Below are positions 1 to 9,284 of a DNA stretch of 64,000 nt, one piece after another. Where the stretch lies: assembly GCA_031281585.1 (NCBI GenBank), contig JAITFE010000020.1, positions 1-64,000 on the forward strand, read 5' to 3'. The DNA is from Bifidobacteriaceae bacterium (GTDB lineage: Bacteria; Actinomycetota; Actinomycetes; Actinomycetales; WQXJ01). The notes beneath the pieces are model-generated. The model was not told the origin of the DNA, made no database searches, and was given only the letters and a program-made list of their open reading frames with translations. Position 1 is the first letter of the stretch. The number at the start of each line of letters is the position of its first letter. The translations under genes and the position numbers were made by a program.

Positions 1-93
1 GAACCACCCCGATTATGCGAAGACCCAAACCCTCCGCGAGGCCCCCACCAGCCCCAACGCCCGCCACTTCACATAACGAAGAACCTCACATCA

Positions 94-124
94 GACGAGT
101 TATGTGAACTCAACATAACTCGTC
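94..124. repeat. Perfect inverted repeat, 12-bp arms, 7-nt loop
   Basis: Arms GACGAGTTATGT (94-105) and ACATAACTCGTC (113-124) are exact reverse complements around a 7-base loop. The leftward DUF4143 remnant ends inside it: its last four codons form the right arm and its TGA lies at 110-112. A related ACATAACG word sits at 71-78. It could be a transcription hairpin or an element end. There is no U-tract, so an intrinsic terminator is not supported. Confidence 0.6.
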
Positions 125-367
125 GATGGCGCTGTCGGAGCCCAGCGTGACCTCGAAACCGGCCCACTCTCCGGAGGCGGTCTCTAGAATGCAGTCCACC
201 TCGTCGCGGCTGTCATGGGACCGGTAATGGAACGCGGTCGCGTCGCACGCCTCCGCGTAAGCGCGAATGTCGTGGACGGTGAGCGACTCGAAGAGCAGCC
301 CGGCGGTCGCGATGTCAAGGCACCCCCGCTTGCCGACGCGGGCCCCGATAGGATTCGGGAGGCAACA
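110..367 (-). pseudogene. C-terminal remnant of a DUF4143 (AAA ATPase) protein
   Basis: About 85 residues in one leftward frame resemble the end of DUF4143 ATPases: a segment like LLFESLTVHDIRAYAEA, then FHYRSHDSRDEVDCILE, then WAGFEVTLGSDSAIDE, matching the family pattern LFESLVVRDLR / HYRD..EVD / GAFEVKLG. The N-terminal AAA domain with Walker motifs, which makes up most of such proteins (usually around 400 residues), is absent; sequence upstream in this frame is overlapped by a rightward gene and shows no match. It is therefore read as a truncated, non-functional fragment. The stop codon falls in the loop of the 94-124 inverted repeat. Confidence 0.6.
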
Positions 368-399
368 GCCGATGGTTTCAATGGCGGGGAAGGGCAACG

Positions 400-702
400 A
401 TGTCTGATGTCGACCGAGGGTTGGACGAGATCGCGGAAGGGCTAGTCCGGGAAGGCGCGGCGCGTCTGCACAGCCGCTTGGCGGATTACGGGCGGGCGGC
501 CCGCTACGACGGCCCTTGCCCGCGTTGCGGGCATTCGCTGAGCCAGACCCGTCCGGTCTCGTTGATCGTGTTCGGGATGCGAGGCGGGGCGGCGGCGGAG
601 CCGCCTGGCTACGCGGACTTCGCCTGCGACTGCGGCTTGGAGGCGGCCGGCGGCGGGTGTGGCGCCACTTTTTCGCTTGAACTCGACGGGGAGCCGGCGT
701 GA
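400..702 (+). CDS. Small zinc-ribbon protein, first gene of the CHAT operon
   Basis: This 100-residue protein has no family I can name. A CPRCGHS knuckle near residue 41 and a second Cys cluster (CDCG, then GGCGATF) near residues 75-90 suggest a zinc ribbon. The ATG has a purine-rich GGGGAAGGG five bases upstream. Its stop overlaps the GTG of the next gene (GTGA at 699-702), which implies translational coupling with the membrane protein and the TPR-CHAT protease. In conflict systems such small metal-binding proteins are often sensors or adaptors; that role here is inference only. Confidence 0.65.
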   Translation: MSDVDRGLDEIAEGLVREGAARLHSRLADYGRAARYDGPCPRCGHSLSQTRPVSLIVFGMRGGAAAEPPGYADFACDCGLEAAGGGCGATFSLELDGEPA

Positions 703-1202
703 ACGGGCCGTCCGATGATCTCCCGGACGCGCCCGCCCCGACCCCGGCTCTAGGCGGGCCGCGCCCGACGGGCCGGGACCAGGAGGCGTGGGCCAGGTTC
801 GCCTCGGATGCGCCGGCGCGCCTGGCCAACGCGGTGCGGGTGTGGCGGAACGGGTATGTCTTGTTGCTCACCGGATTGGGAGCCCTCGCGGTGGCGGCCG
901 CTTCGCTTCTGGCGGATCAGGAGGCGGCGCTCGTGTGGCGGGTGGTGCTGACGTCGCTGCTGGGCGCGGCGATGGCTTGCGCGGGCGGGGCGTTGTGGAT
1001 GTCGATGTCTTCGGAAGTCAGGATGAAAACCGATTTGGTCGGCCTCCGCGAGATCGTGGACTCGCATTTGAGTTTCGAGCAGTACCTAGTGGACGAAGCC
1101 GGGATAGGGATGTTGCGGCTGCGCCGTTCGCACTGGTGGGCCGGGTTGGCCGCCGTGTTGGGTTTGGCCGCTTCGCTGTGCTTGTTCTGGGTGGGAGCAT
1201 GA
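699..1202 (+). CDS. Small membrane protein between zinc ribbon and TPR-CHAT genes
   Basis: The 167-residue protein has a Pro-rich soluble N-terminus (about 45 residues) and then hydrophobic segments around residues 50-70, 78-100 and 145-165. A charged stretch (EVRMKTDLVGLREIVDSH) lies before the last one, so a 2-3 TM topology with a cytoplasmic linker is likely. The GTG start overlaps the upstream stop. The architecture recalls small TM partners found next to TPR-CHAT proteins in predicted counter-invader systems, such as the TRADD-N-associated membrane domain family. I cannot confirm family membership by eye. It could anchor the CHAT protease at the membrane. Confidence 0.65.
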   Translation: MNGPSDDLPDAPAPTPALGGPRPTGRDQEAWARFASDAPARLANAVRVWRNGYVLLLTGLGALAVAAASLLADQEAALVWRVVLTSLLGAAMACAGGALWMSMSSEVRMKTDLVGLREIVDSHLSFEQYLVDEAGIGMLRLRRSHWWAGLAAVLGLAASLCLFWVGA

Positions 1203-1242
1203 CCGGCGCCTCCGGGCACCGGATCCCCGGAGAGAGTCCCGT

Positions 1243-4200
1243 GTGAGCGTCGCCGGCGAGGAGCCGTACACTGTCAACGACGTGCGCCAGATCCTGGCCG
1301 AGTTGGGGGCCGACGACCCAGACCGATCGGTGGTCGCTTGGCATCTAGCCGACCTGTTGTCTGACGTGGGTGTGGCCGACGAAGATCACGGGATCCTGGC
1401 GGAGTCGGCCGAGGTTGCGGAAAGCGTCATCGCCGAACTGGGGAAGAACGCCCCGGAGCGGGCCGGCCTGATGGCTGACTTGGCCATAACCCTGTGGGCG
1501 TGGTGGGAGATGACGTCCGACGAGGCCGTCTTGGCCCGCTGTGTCGACACGCTCAGGTCGGCGTTGGAGTTCGCCGACAACCCGGCGTCTGGCGAGGCCG
1601 TTATCGAGGTCGACGACAGCACGCTCAGGAGCGACATCGCCACCAACTTGGCCGGCGCACTGGCGGCCCGCTTCGACTTGTTCGGAAATCCGGCGGACCG
1701 GCTAGACGCCCTCGCGCTCTTGCGCGAGGCGTTGGAGTGCACGAACCTAACCGGCGAGCAGAGGGCGACGATCGAGGCGGACATATCGGTTGCCCTGGGC
1801 AGAAGCGACGTCCCCGAAAGGGACATCGGACGGGCTGTGGAGTTCGCGCGCCGAGCCGTCGCGGACGGCGACCCGGAATCCCCGGAGCATCCCATGCGGT
1901 TGATCCTGCTCGGGAACTCCCTTGTGGCGTTGAACGCCGCGACGCGCGCCGCGGCGGACCTCGACGACGGCATAGCCCTCCTCGAGGAGGGGCTTTGCGG
2001 CATCGGTCCAGAACACAAGGACTTCGCGGGCTATTGCGGGAACTTGATGCTGGCGTACCGGGCGCGCTACTTCCAGACGGGCCGGTTGGTGGATCTCCGC
2101 ATCGCGTCGGACCTCGTGGCGACCGCCGTCGGCGCGTTGAAACCGGGCAGCCCGGACCGCTGCCACGTGTTCACCTGCGCGGGTACTGCGGTGCGGGAAC
2201 TCGCGTTGCAGTCAGGCGAGCCCGGCGGCCTTGTCAGCGCCGTAAGCCTGTTCCGGACCGCTGTCGACGCCGCCGTCGCGGGCAGCGCGGCACGGTCGAT
2301 GGCCGTGATCGACCTCTCGGCCACGTTGCGCGACGCTGCCGACGCCGACGTGTCGGCCCGGCGGGAAACCCTAGACGAGGCGGTCGCGGTCGCCGAGTCT
2401 GAGATCGCGGTCGTGCCGGAGGACACCGGCCTGCGGCCTGCGGTCCTGGCCACGGCGGCGAACGCCTACCGGGACAGGTTCCGGTGTTTCGGCGACCGCG
2501 GGGACCTGGACAGCGCGCTCGGTTTGGCACAGGAGGCGGTCGATGGGACAAAGCCGGGCGACCCGGACAAAGCCCGCCGGCTGACGAACCTGGCCGTGCT
2601 GATGTCCGACCGGTACGAGGAATACCTGAGCTTGGACGACCTGGACGTCGCCATCGACCTGTACGAGCAGGCCCTGGCGGAGGACGACCCGGCCTACGGC
2701 AGAACAGAAGAACGCTGGTCGAATCTGGCCCAGGCGCTGCGGGAACGGTTCGGGGAGACGGGAGACGTCGCCGACCTCGGCCATTCGGTCCGCCTCGGCA
2801 AACGCATCCTGGCTCGTGTGACCCCAGGCTCGCCCTCCCGCCCGGACTTCGCCACCACGGTGGCGAACGCCTTGGCCGAACGGTTCGGCGCGACGCGGCG
2901 CCTGGCGGATTTGGACGAAGCGCTCGGGTACTACCGTATGGCGGTCGACAGCTCTAGAGACAGGACAAGCCTGTGGGCTGGATACGCGATGAACCTGGGT
3001 TTGGCTCTGGCCCAGCGGGCGGTCGTCGGAGACGACGCAGGCATGATGGAAGAGGCCGTCTCGTGGATGGAACAGTCGATCGGCGCCAGCCCGGCCGGCG
3101 CACGGGACCGGGCGATGCGGTTGTCGAACGCCGCAGACGTGTGGCGGATGCGGGCGGAGGCCGGCCTCGACACCCGCCCATCACACAGTTTGGAGAAGGC
3201 GATCGCGTTGGGAAGAGAAGCGCTCGGCATGGTTGGAGCCGACGACCCGGACCGTTTGCAAGTGATGTCGAACCTCGCGCTCGCGATGCGCCTCAAAGCC
3301 GCAGGCTCGGACGACCGCGGGCTGGCCGACGCGGCGCGGGCTCTTCAGCGGGACGCGACCGCCCTGCCGGTGGCCCGCGCCCACGAGCGGTTCGAGCAGG
3401 CCGCCCGGTGGGCGTATTGGGCGCAGGCCGATGGCTTGGCGGACGAGGCGGTGGAAGCCTACGGCCAAGCGGCCGGTTTGGTCCCGCAGACCGTTTGGCG
3501 GGGCCTTTCGGTCCCGGAGCGTCTCGCGGTCGCGGCCGATGTGGCGGCGGTGATCGGTGACGGGGTCGTGTGCGCGGCCGAGGCGGGAGACTTCGCCCGT
3601 TCGCTGGCGTGGGCCGACGTGGCGAAGTCGGTGGTGTGGGCGCAGTTGGCGGCGACCCCCGGGGATGCCGAGGAGGCGGGTTTGACCGAGCGTGAACGCA
3701 AGGCCGCAGTCTTCGGTGTGTTCGAGGGGAGCCTTCTTGTGCTCCGCAGCTCGCCCGGCGACGACGGGTCAGCGGTGGCTGACTCGTCTGGCTCGGAGGC
3801 CAGGCCGACTTCGGGCGACATTTTGGCAAGGCACCGGGCCGCCCGCGCCATGGACCGGGGCGAGCCCCCGGCGGTGCTCGATCTCGGGTTGTACGAGGCG
3901 TTCGCACCGGAGGGGTGGGTTGTGACGTTGGCCCATTCGACCAGCGTGGACCGCATGGTCGCTGTCCTGGCCGGCCCGGACGACCGCCGCGAGGCGATCG
4001 CGTTGGGTGCCGGCCGGGAAGAGATCCGGGCGTGGCTCGGTTTGCACCGCTCGGCGCAGGGCCGGGCGCTGGTGGCACCCGTCGCCGCCAGGAGGTCGTT
4101 CTTGGACCTCTTGGGATCCCTGTGGCGGCATGTCGCGGGGCCGGTGGTCGCGAGGATCGGCGCGGACCTCCCCGAGGGAGGCGCCGGACAGACGCGGACG

Positions 4201-5031
4201 GCCGCCCCGGCTGTGGGGCGCGTGTGGTGGCAGCCGGTCGGCGACCTCGCCGGGCTCCCGTGGCACGCCGCGGGGATTTACCCCCGCAACGCGCGTCAAG
4301 CTGAGACCTGGCCTCCCGACGACCAGCGCAACATGCCGTCCCTGGCTGTGTCGTCGTATCTGCGGCGTGTCGCGGACCTGGCCAAGCTAAGCCGCCGCGA
4401 GGAGGTTGGCCCGGTCCGGCTCCTGCTGGCCGCCGTCGACCGCGCTGACGGCGAGGAATGCCCCGCTCCGTCGGGCGACTCGGCGATGATAGCCGCCGAG
4501 GCCGAAACCGTGGGCAGGGCGTCCGAGATCCCGGTGACCAGCCTGGTGGGGACTGGGGCGCTGATCGGAAGGTTCCTGGAGGCGTTGCCGGGACACCAGG
4601 TGCTCCACCTTGCCGCCCACGGCCACCGCGACCGGGAACGGCCGTTCGAGTCCGGCGTGAACCTGGCCGATGGGGTTTTGTCGTTGGCGCGGCTGGCCGG
4701 GGTCGGTTTGGCCGACGCCCGGCTCGCGGTGACGTTGGCCTGCGACTCCGGCACGGAAGTCGAGACGGTCCCCGATGAGGCGTTGAACCTGGTGGGAGCG
4801 TTGGAGGCCGCTGGTTTCCGCAGCGTGGTCGGCGCTTTGACAGGCGTCGCCGGGGCAGCGGCCATCAAGGTGGCCGAAGCTGTCCACCGCGAACTCGGGC
4901 AGGCCGACGCGGAAGCCGTCGCACGGGTCCCCAGTGCGGTCCACGGCGCTGTCGAACGCATTCGCCGGTCAAGTCCGGAGATCATGGCGAACCCGTTCTA
5001 TTGGGCGCCGATCGCCCATTTCCAAGCCTGA
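1243..5031 (+). CDS. TPR-CHAT domain protein (caspase-like protease effector)
   Basis: The protein has 1262 residues from the GTG. Residues from about 10 to 800 are helical, with repeated patterns such as DLDEAL.YYR.AV and SNLALAMR typical of TPR-like arrays. The C-terminal 350 residues are a CHAT domain (caspase HetF-associated with TPRs): the catalytic His lies in LHLAAHG (H1126) and the Cys in TLACDSG (C1167), followed by the usual LVGALEAAGFRSVVGAL block. CHAT proteins are cysteine peptidases of the caspase/separase clan and serve as defence effectors (for example TPR-CHAT in type III-E CRISPR). Here the gene is third in an operon with a zinc ribbon and a membrane protein, so a sensor/anchor/protease suicide module is inferred. 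Confidence 0.85.
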   Translation: MSVAGEEPYTVNDVRQILAELGADDPDRSVVAWHLADLLSDVGVADEDHGILAESAEVAESVIAELGKNAPERAGLMADLAITLWAWWEMTSDEAVLARCVDTLRSALEFADNPASGEAVIEVDDSTLRSDIATNLAGALAARFDLFGNPADRLDALALLREALECTNLTGEQRATIEADISVALGRSDVPERDIGRAVEFARRAVADGDPESPEHPMRLILLGNSLVALNAATRAAADLDDGIALLEEGLCGIGPEHKDFAGYCGNLMLAYRARYFQTGRLVDLRIASDLVATAVGALKPGSPDRCHVFTCAGTAVRELALQSGEPGGLVSAVSLFRTAVDAAVAGSAARSMAVIDLSATLRDAADADVSARRETLDEAVAVAESEIAVVPEDTGLRPAVLATAANAYRDRFRCFGDRGDLDSALGLAQEAVDGTKPGDPDKARRLTNLAVLMSDRYEEYLSLDDLDVAIDLYEQALAEDDPAYGRTEERWSNLAQALRERFGETGDVADLGHSVRLGKRILARVTPGSPSRPDFATTVANALAERFGATRRLADLDEALGYYRMAVDSSRDRTSLWAGYAMNLGLALAQRAVVGDDAGMMEEAVSWMEQSIGASPAGARDRAMRLSNAADVWRMRAEAGLDTRPSHSLEKAIALGREALGMVGADDPDRLQVMSNLALAMRLKAAGSDDRGLADAARALQRDATALPVARAHERFEQAARWAYWAQADGLADEAVEAYGQAAGLVPQTVWRGLSVPERLAVAADVAAVIGDGVVCAAEAGDFARSLAWADVAKSVVWAQLAATPGDAEEAGLTERERKAAVFGVFEGSLLVLRSSPGDDGSAVADSSGSEARPTSGDILARHRAARAMDRGEPPAVLDLGLYEAFAPEGWVVTLAHSTSVDRMVAVLAGPDDRREAIALGAGREEIRAWLGLHRSAQGRALVAPVAARRSFLDLLGSLWRHVAGPVVARIGADLPEGGAGQTRTAAPAVGRVWWQPVGDLAGLPWHAAGIYPRNARQAETWPPDDQRNMPSLAVSSYLRRVADLAKLSRREEVGPVRLLLAAVDRADGEECPAPSGDSAMIAAEAETVGRASEIPVTSLVGTGALIGRFLEALPGHQVLHLAAHGHRDRERPFESGVNLADGVLSLARLAGVGLADARLAVTLACDSGTEVETVPDEALNLVGALEAAGFRSVVGALTGVAGAAAIKVAEAVHRELGQADAEAVARVPSAVHGAVERIRRSSPEIMANPFYWAPIAHFQA

Positions 5032-5443
5032 CACTCCATCCCCGCCTCCTGCGGAGCCCCGGTTCCCGCAGAAATGGCTCCACGGCTGAGCCTGTGGCGA
5101 ACGCCATCGAAGCGCGAGAGGCTCGCGAGCCCTCGCCCACCCGCCTGGCTCGCGCGCCTGCTCGATCCTCCGCACAGCCTCGTGGCGGGCGGAATCCGGG
5201 GCCGGCACCCGCTGTCGTTCAGCCGCGGTCTTACCATTGGGGCGGCCGGTTCTCGCACTTGATGGGGATCCTCGCCAGTTGTTTGGCACCCGCTTGCGGG
5301 CGATCCGGAAAGGCCCGAGGAGAAGCGCCAACTCGTTCCTCGATTCGGCGGTGCACCCCTTCGAGCGATTCGACGCCCAAGAGGTATGGCCTATCCGGAT
5401 CTGTTGCCGCGCCCGACCACATCAGCGTTGCTGACCTGCGGCC
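5032..5443. other. Non-coding stretch between CHAT gene and integrase remnant
   Basis: I recognise no gene here. Open frames exist on both strands but give low-complexity Arg/Pro/Ala translations typical of shadow frames in G+C-rich DNA. A short inverted repeat (CTGCGG ... CCGCAG around 5050-5073) just after the CHAT stop could help end transcription but has no U-run. Together with the integrase fragment next to it, the stretch looks like decayed mobile-element DNA. Confidence 0.4.
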
Positions 5444-5842
5444 TTGGCCTTGCTGGATGGTGCAGGGGTGCGCCCGGGTCAGGTGGAGCAAGAGCCCATC
5501 GAACGACACTACCGAGTCCACGAGTTCGTTCGCGGACAAGCCGCGTTTGCCCAAGCGGGCGGCCTGGTCGCCAAGCAGGCCAAGAGCCGCAAGGCCCGGG
5601 CCGTCCCCATCCTGGAGGCGTTGGACCCCGCGCTCCGCCGGCTCGCCGCGGGCAACGCCCCCGAGGCCAGGCTCCTGGCCAGCCCGCGCGGCGGGGCCAT
5701 GGCCACCGCCGCCGCGCGCGACGCCCCCGGCTGGGAGGCCACGGTCGCCGCCCAGGGGCTGCAAGTATTGCCCGCACACGCCGAACCGCCCAAGGCAAGA
5801 GTGAAAGAACACGGAAAACAGGCCCACAAATGTACGAGCTAA
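5444..5842 (+). pseudogene. Tyrosine integrase remnant next to tRNA-Pro
   Basis: From about 5567 the frame reads AKQAKSRKARAVPILEAL, then RRLAAGNAPEARLLASPRGG and RDAPGWEATVAAQGL. This resembles the middle of the catalytic domain of actinobacterial phage-type tyrosine integrases (K..SRRTVP, ARLF..PRGG). The arm-binding domain and the C-terminal HxxR and Tyr region are missing, so it is not functional. It ends 15 bases before the 3' end of tRNA-Pro, the usual position of an integrase gene relative to a tRNA attachment site. This suggests the neighbouring DNA arrived on an integrative element that has since decayed. The match is by pattern only. Confidence 0.4.
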
Positions 5843-5856
5843 AAGTCATCCACCGG

Positions 5857-5930
<74 letters not shown>

Positions 5931-6020
5931 TCAAGGCGTTCCATTCCGCGGGCGCGGCCAAGAACACCAGGGCACGAGCCTAGCGCATGACCTGGGCCAC
6001 GACCCAACAGCGGGGCCGCG

Positions 6021-8042
6021 TCAGACCACGGTCAGTGTGACCGTGGACCCCTTCGGGACGGTCTTGCCCGGCTCGGGGTCCTGGGCCTGGACAATGTTCA
6101 GGAACTGGCCGATCGGCACCCGCTTGACCGCCAACAGGCCGCGTTGCTCCAGCGCCGCGACCGCGGCCTCGTACGTCAGGCCGGTGACCTTGGGCACTTC
6201 GACCGGGGGCATTCCACGGGACACGATCACCGTGACGGTGCGACCGCGGAAGCTGTCCCCCTGGGCCCCGGGCTCTTGGCTGATGATCAGGCCCTCTGCC
6301 ACTTCTTCGGAGTATTCCGGGTCGCCCGGCTCCACCGTCAACTCCAATTCGGCCACGGCCTCCAACGCCTGGTCGAGCGTCTTCCCCCGCAGGTCCGGCA
6401 CCACCACCGGCTCGGGTCCCTTGCTGACCGTCAGAGTGATCGGCTCGTGGTGCGGCACGGTCGCGCCGCCGTTGGGCGTCACCTCTATCACAACCCCTTC
6501 GGGGATGGTCGTGTGGTAGACGCCGTCCTCGGTCACCTTCCCGTCGAGCCCGGCCGCGGACAGTTCGGCCTGGGCGTCCGCCGCCGACTGCCCCACGATC
6601 CCGGTCTCCGGCACGGTCGCCTCCCGCACGCCCTTTGAGACCACCAGGTCCACAATGGTGCCCGGCTTGACCCTGGCGCCCTCCTCGCGCGAGGCGCTGA
6701 TGACAACCCCCTCGGCGACCTCGTCGGAGAAGTCGGTCGCCACCTTCGCCGCCAGGTCCCGCGCCTTCAGGGCCGCGTCCGCGTCCGCTTGGGGCAGCCC
6801 CTCCAGGCGGGGCACCGCCACCAGCGAACCCGGCCCGTGCTCGAAGTACCAGTAGAGGGTCCCGCCGGCCCCGCCGCCCAGCACCAGCAGAGCGGCCAGC
6901 ACAAACCACAGCGCCCGATGCCGTCTCCGCCGCCCCGGCACACCCCTCGCCGCCGGGGGGATGACGGGGGGGATCGTCGGGGGAATCTTGGCGAGCGGCA
7001 GCGCCTGGGTGCCGCCCGTGCCGGAACCCGGCGGCGCGGTGGGCACCGGGTCGGTGGAATCGTCCACAGGACCGGGCGCGGCGCCGGCGTTGTCGGGGGC
7101 TGGGGGCGCGGCGACGGCATCGGGCAACTGCTCGAATTCGCCTTCCTCGAGGGGCGGGACCACCGCCGCTTCGGGGACGCGTTCCGCGATTTCGGGGGGC
7201 AGCCCGGCGCGCACCGCCCGGATCAGCGCCAACCCGGCGGTGGCGTCCTCGGGGCGGTGGGCCGGGTCCTTGGCGGTGAAGGCCAAAACCAGGGAGTCGA
7301 TCTCTTGGGGGAGCCAGCCGACCCGGCTGGAGGGCGGGGGGAACTCGGCGTGGACGTGCTGGAAGGCGACCTGGATGGGCGCGTCCGCGACAAAGGGCTG
7401 GGTGCCGGTCAGCAATTCGAACAAGACCACGCCCACGGCGTAGACGTCGGCGCGTTTGTCGGCCACGCCCTCGGCGATCAACTCGGGGGAGAGATAGGCG
7501 ACGGTGCCCAGCACCACGCCGGAGGAGGCGGCGGTGACTTCGGAGACGGCCCGGGCCAGGCCGAAGTCGGCGACTTTGACCTGCCCGGAGCGGGTGATCA
7601 GGATGTTCTCCGGCTTGATGTCGCGGTGGACAAAGCCGGCGGTGTGGGCCACGGCCAGGGCCTGGAGCACCTGGATGGTGAAGTCCAAGGCCTTCCCCAC
7701 GCTCGGGAGGCCGGAGGAGAGCATCAGGGTGCGCAAGTTCGGCCCGTCGACCAGTTCCATGACGAGGTAGGGCGCCTCGCCCCACGTCCCTTGGTCGTGG
7801 ACGGAGACAATCCCCGGGTCGATCAACCGAGCGGCGGCGCGCGCCTCGCGGCGGAACCGGTCCACGAACCGGGGGCCTTCGGCCAAATGCGGGTGGAGGA
7901 TCTTGACCGCCACGGGACGGTCCAGCCGCATGTCGGTCGCCTGGTAGACCGTGGCCATCCCGCCCCGCGCCAGCCGCGCGTCGATCCGGTAGCGGCCGTC
8001 TATGATCTGGCCGAGCATTGGATCCGACGGGGTGGATGTCAC
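6021..8042 (-). CDS. pknL: PASTA-domain Ser/Thr protein kinase (PknL/PknB type)
   Basis: Membrane kinase of the bacterial eukaryote-like family. From the GTG chosen here it has 673 residues. The cytosolic kinase domain shows the Gly loop (LARGGMATVY), the ATP Lys in PVAVKIL, catalytic HRDIKPEN and DFG in ADFGLARA. A Pro-rich linker follows, then one TM (LWFVLAALLVLGGGAGG). Four extracellular PASTA repeats end the protein, the unit that senses peptidoglycan or muropeptides. The order kinase, polyprenyl synthase, metF matches the mycobacterial pknL-idsA2 neighbourhood, hence the symbol (moderately sure). The start is set at 8042 because TAGACT lies 7 nt upstream, fitting a leaderless transcript; a start at 8084 would overlap idsA. 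Confidence 0.9.
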   Translation of the reverse strand: MTSTPSDPMLGQIIDGRYRIDARLARGGMATVYQATDMRLDRPVAVKILHPHLAEGPRFVDRFRREARAAARLIDPGIVSVHDQGTWGEAPYLVMELVDGPNLRTLMLSSGLPSVGKALDFTIQVLQALAVAHTAGFVHRDIKPENILITRSGQVKVADFGLARAVSEVTAASSGVVLGTVAYLSPELIAEGVADKRADVYAVGVVLFELLTGTQPFVADAPIQVAFQHVHAEFPPPSSRVGWLPQEIDSLVLAFTAKDPAHRPEDATAGLALIRAVRAGLPPEIAERVPEAAVVPPLEEGEFEQLPDAVAAPPAPDNAGAAPGPVDDSTDPVPTAPPGSGTGGTQALPLAKIPPTIPPVIPPAARGVPGRRRRHRALWFVLAALLVLGGGAGGTLYWYFEHGPGSLVAVPRLEGLPQADADAALKARDLAAKVATDFSDEVAEGVVISASREEGARVKPGTIVDLVVSKGVREATVPETGIVGQSAADAQAELSAAGLDGKVTEDGVYHTTIPEGVVIEVTPNGGATVPHHEPITLTVSKGPEPVVVPDLRGKTLDQALEAVAELELTVEPGDPEYSEEVAEGLIISQEPGAQGDSFRGRTVTVIVSRGMPPVEVPKVTGLTYEAAVAALEQRGLLAVKRVPIGQFLNIVQAQDPEPGKTVPKGSTVTLTVV

Positions 8043-8049
8043 GTGCGCG

Positions 8050-8055
8050 AGTCTA
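8050..8055 (-). promoter_or_regulatory. Candidate leaderless -10 element for the PASTA kinase
   Basis: TAGACT on the minus strand, separated by 7 nt from the GTG at 8042. The same TAGNNT plus 6-7 nt arrangement recurs before several genes here. No Shine-Dalgarno is visible. Confidence 0.45.
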
Positions 8056-8076
8056 CGGCGTGTGGCCTCGAAGAGC

Positions 8077-9219
8077 CTACGCACGCGCCGGGGCGAGGAA
8101 CCAATCCGCTATTTCGCGGACGGTTTCGCGGCCCTTGGGGTCCAAGGTCGAGGATTCGAGGGCTTCGAACGCCTGGTTGCGGCGGTCTTGGATCATTTGC
8201 TCCAGTTGGTCCACGGCGCCGGAGGATTGGATGATCCCCTGCAGATGGCGGACCCTGGCCCCCACCGGCGGGGCGTCTCCGCGCAGGAGCGCCCCGGTGA
8301 AGGCCCGCCGGTCTTTCGGGTCGAGCAGTCGCATGGTCAGGCCGACCAGGACCGTCCGTTTCCCGTCGACCAGGTCTTGGCCGACGGGTTTGCCGGACAC
8401 CTCCGGGTCGCCGAGCGCCCCGATCAGGTCGTCTTTGAGCTGGTAGGCCTCGCCGAGCAGCAGTCCGACCCCCATCATGGTGTCCACTTCGGCTCTGGGC
8501 GCTCCGGCGCCCGCCGCGCCGAACGCCAGCGGCGTGCCGGCCAGGTAGCGGGCCGTCTTGGTCCGGATGGTGTCGAGCGCGTTTTGGATGACCTTTTCCG
8601 GGTCGTCCATGCCGGGCATGTAAGGGAGGATCGTGTCGAGCGACTGGCCCATCAGCTGTTCGACACGGGTCAGTTGGTGCAACGAGACCAGGTAGTCGAC
8701 CATTTCGCCGCCCACGCCGTCAAGCGCTTGGTAGAACAAGTCCCCGGAGGCGGCCAGCAGGCAGTCGCCAATCATCAGCGCCAGGCAACGGCCCATGCGC
8801 GCCGGTTCGCCCAGCCAATTCGAGTCGTGGTGAACCCCGGCGTAATAACGGTGCAACGAACTCCGCCCGCGGCGGGTGGCGGAGCGGTCCATGAGGTCGT
8901 CGTGGACCAGGGCGGCGTCCTGGAACATCTCATGGGCGGTGGCCATCAGGGCCATGCGGTGGGGCGTCAGGAGGGCGCCGGCCCCCGGCCCTCCGTGGAC
9001 CAGGTAGGACACCCCCATGAGCCTGGTCACCACCAGGTTGGAGCCGGTGCGGGCGTGGTTGACGCCGTCATACCCCATCATGGGCAGCGGGCCGTACATG
9101 GCCAGGCTCTTGAGGGTTTGCGCCAGGTGGAGGTCGCGTTCGTACTCCGCCTGTTTGACGAACTGGTCCACGCGGTATGCCCCCACCACGTGTTCTAGCC
9201 TAGCTGTGTGTTGCGTCAC
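8077..9219 (-). CDS. idsA: Polyprenyl diphosphate synthase (GGPP synthase type)
   Basis: All-trans prenyl transferase of 380 residues. It condenses isopentenyl diphosphate with allylic diphosphates to make geranylgeranyl or longer chains for menaquinone, carotenoid or lipid carriers. Both Asp-rich motifs are present: the first in VHDDLMDRSATRRG, the second in QLKDDLIGALGD, each binding Mg-diphosphate. The KxVGQDLVDGKRTVL block between second-motif helices is also typical. The gene is transcribed with the kinase (33-bp gap) and diverges from metF, as in other actinobacteria. Chain length cannot be told from sequence. Start GTG at 9219; no strong ribosome site is visible. Confidence 0.9.
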   Translation of the reverse strand: MTQHTARLEHVVGAYRVDQFVKQAEYERDLHLAQTLKSLAMYGPLPMMGYDGVNHARTGSNLVVTRLMGVSYLVHGGPGAGALLTPHRMALMATAHEMFQDAALVHDDLMDRSATRRGRSSLHRYYAGVHHDSNWLGEPARMGRCLALMIGDCLLAASGDLFYQALDGVGGEMVDYLVSLHQLTRVEQLMGQSLDTILPYMPGMDDPEKVIQNALDTIRTKTARYLAGTPLAFGAAGAGAPRAEVDTMMGVGLLLGEAYQLKDDLIGALGDPEVSGKPVGQDLVDGKRTVLVGLTMRLLDPKDRRAFTGALLRGDAPPVGARVRHLQGIIQSSGAVDQLEQMIQDRRNQAFEALESSTLDPKGRETVREIADWFLAPARA

Positions 9220-9272
9220 AGGACGTTATCCCAAATGCTGGAAGGATTTGGCGGCGGCGGCGCCGGGCCCGG

Positions 9273-9278
9273 TAGGTT
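9273..9278 (+). promoter_or_regulatory. Candidate leaderless -10 element for metF
   Basis: TAGGTT, then GTCGGG (6 nt), then the GTG of metF at 9285. It lies in the 65-bp divergent gap with idsA. Confidence 0.45.
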
Positions 9279-9284
9279 GTCGGG

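Noticed and set aside
5032-5856. Genes in the long open frames of both strands after the CHAT gene
   Set aside because: Translations are Arg/Pro/Ala-rich with no motif apart from the integrase-like piece; such frames are common in G+C-rich DNA.
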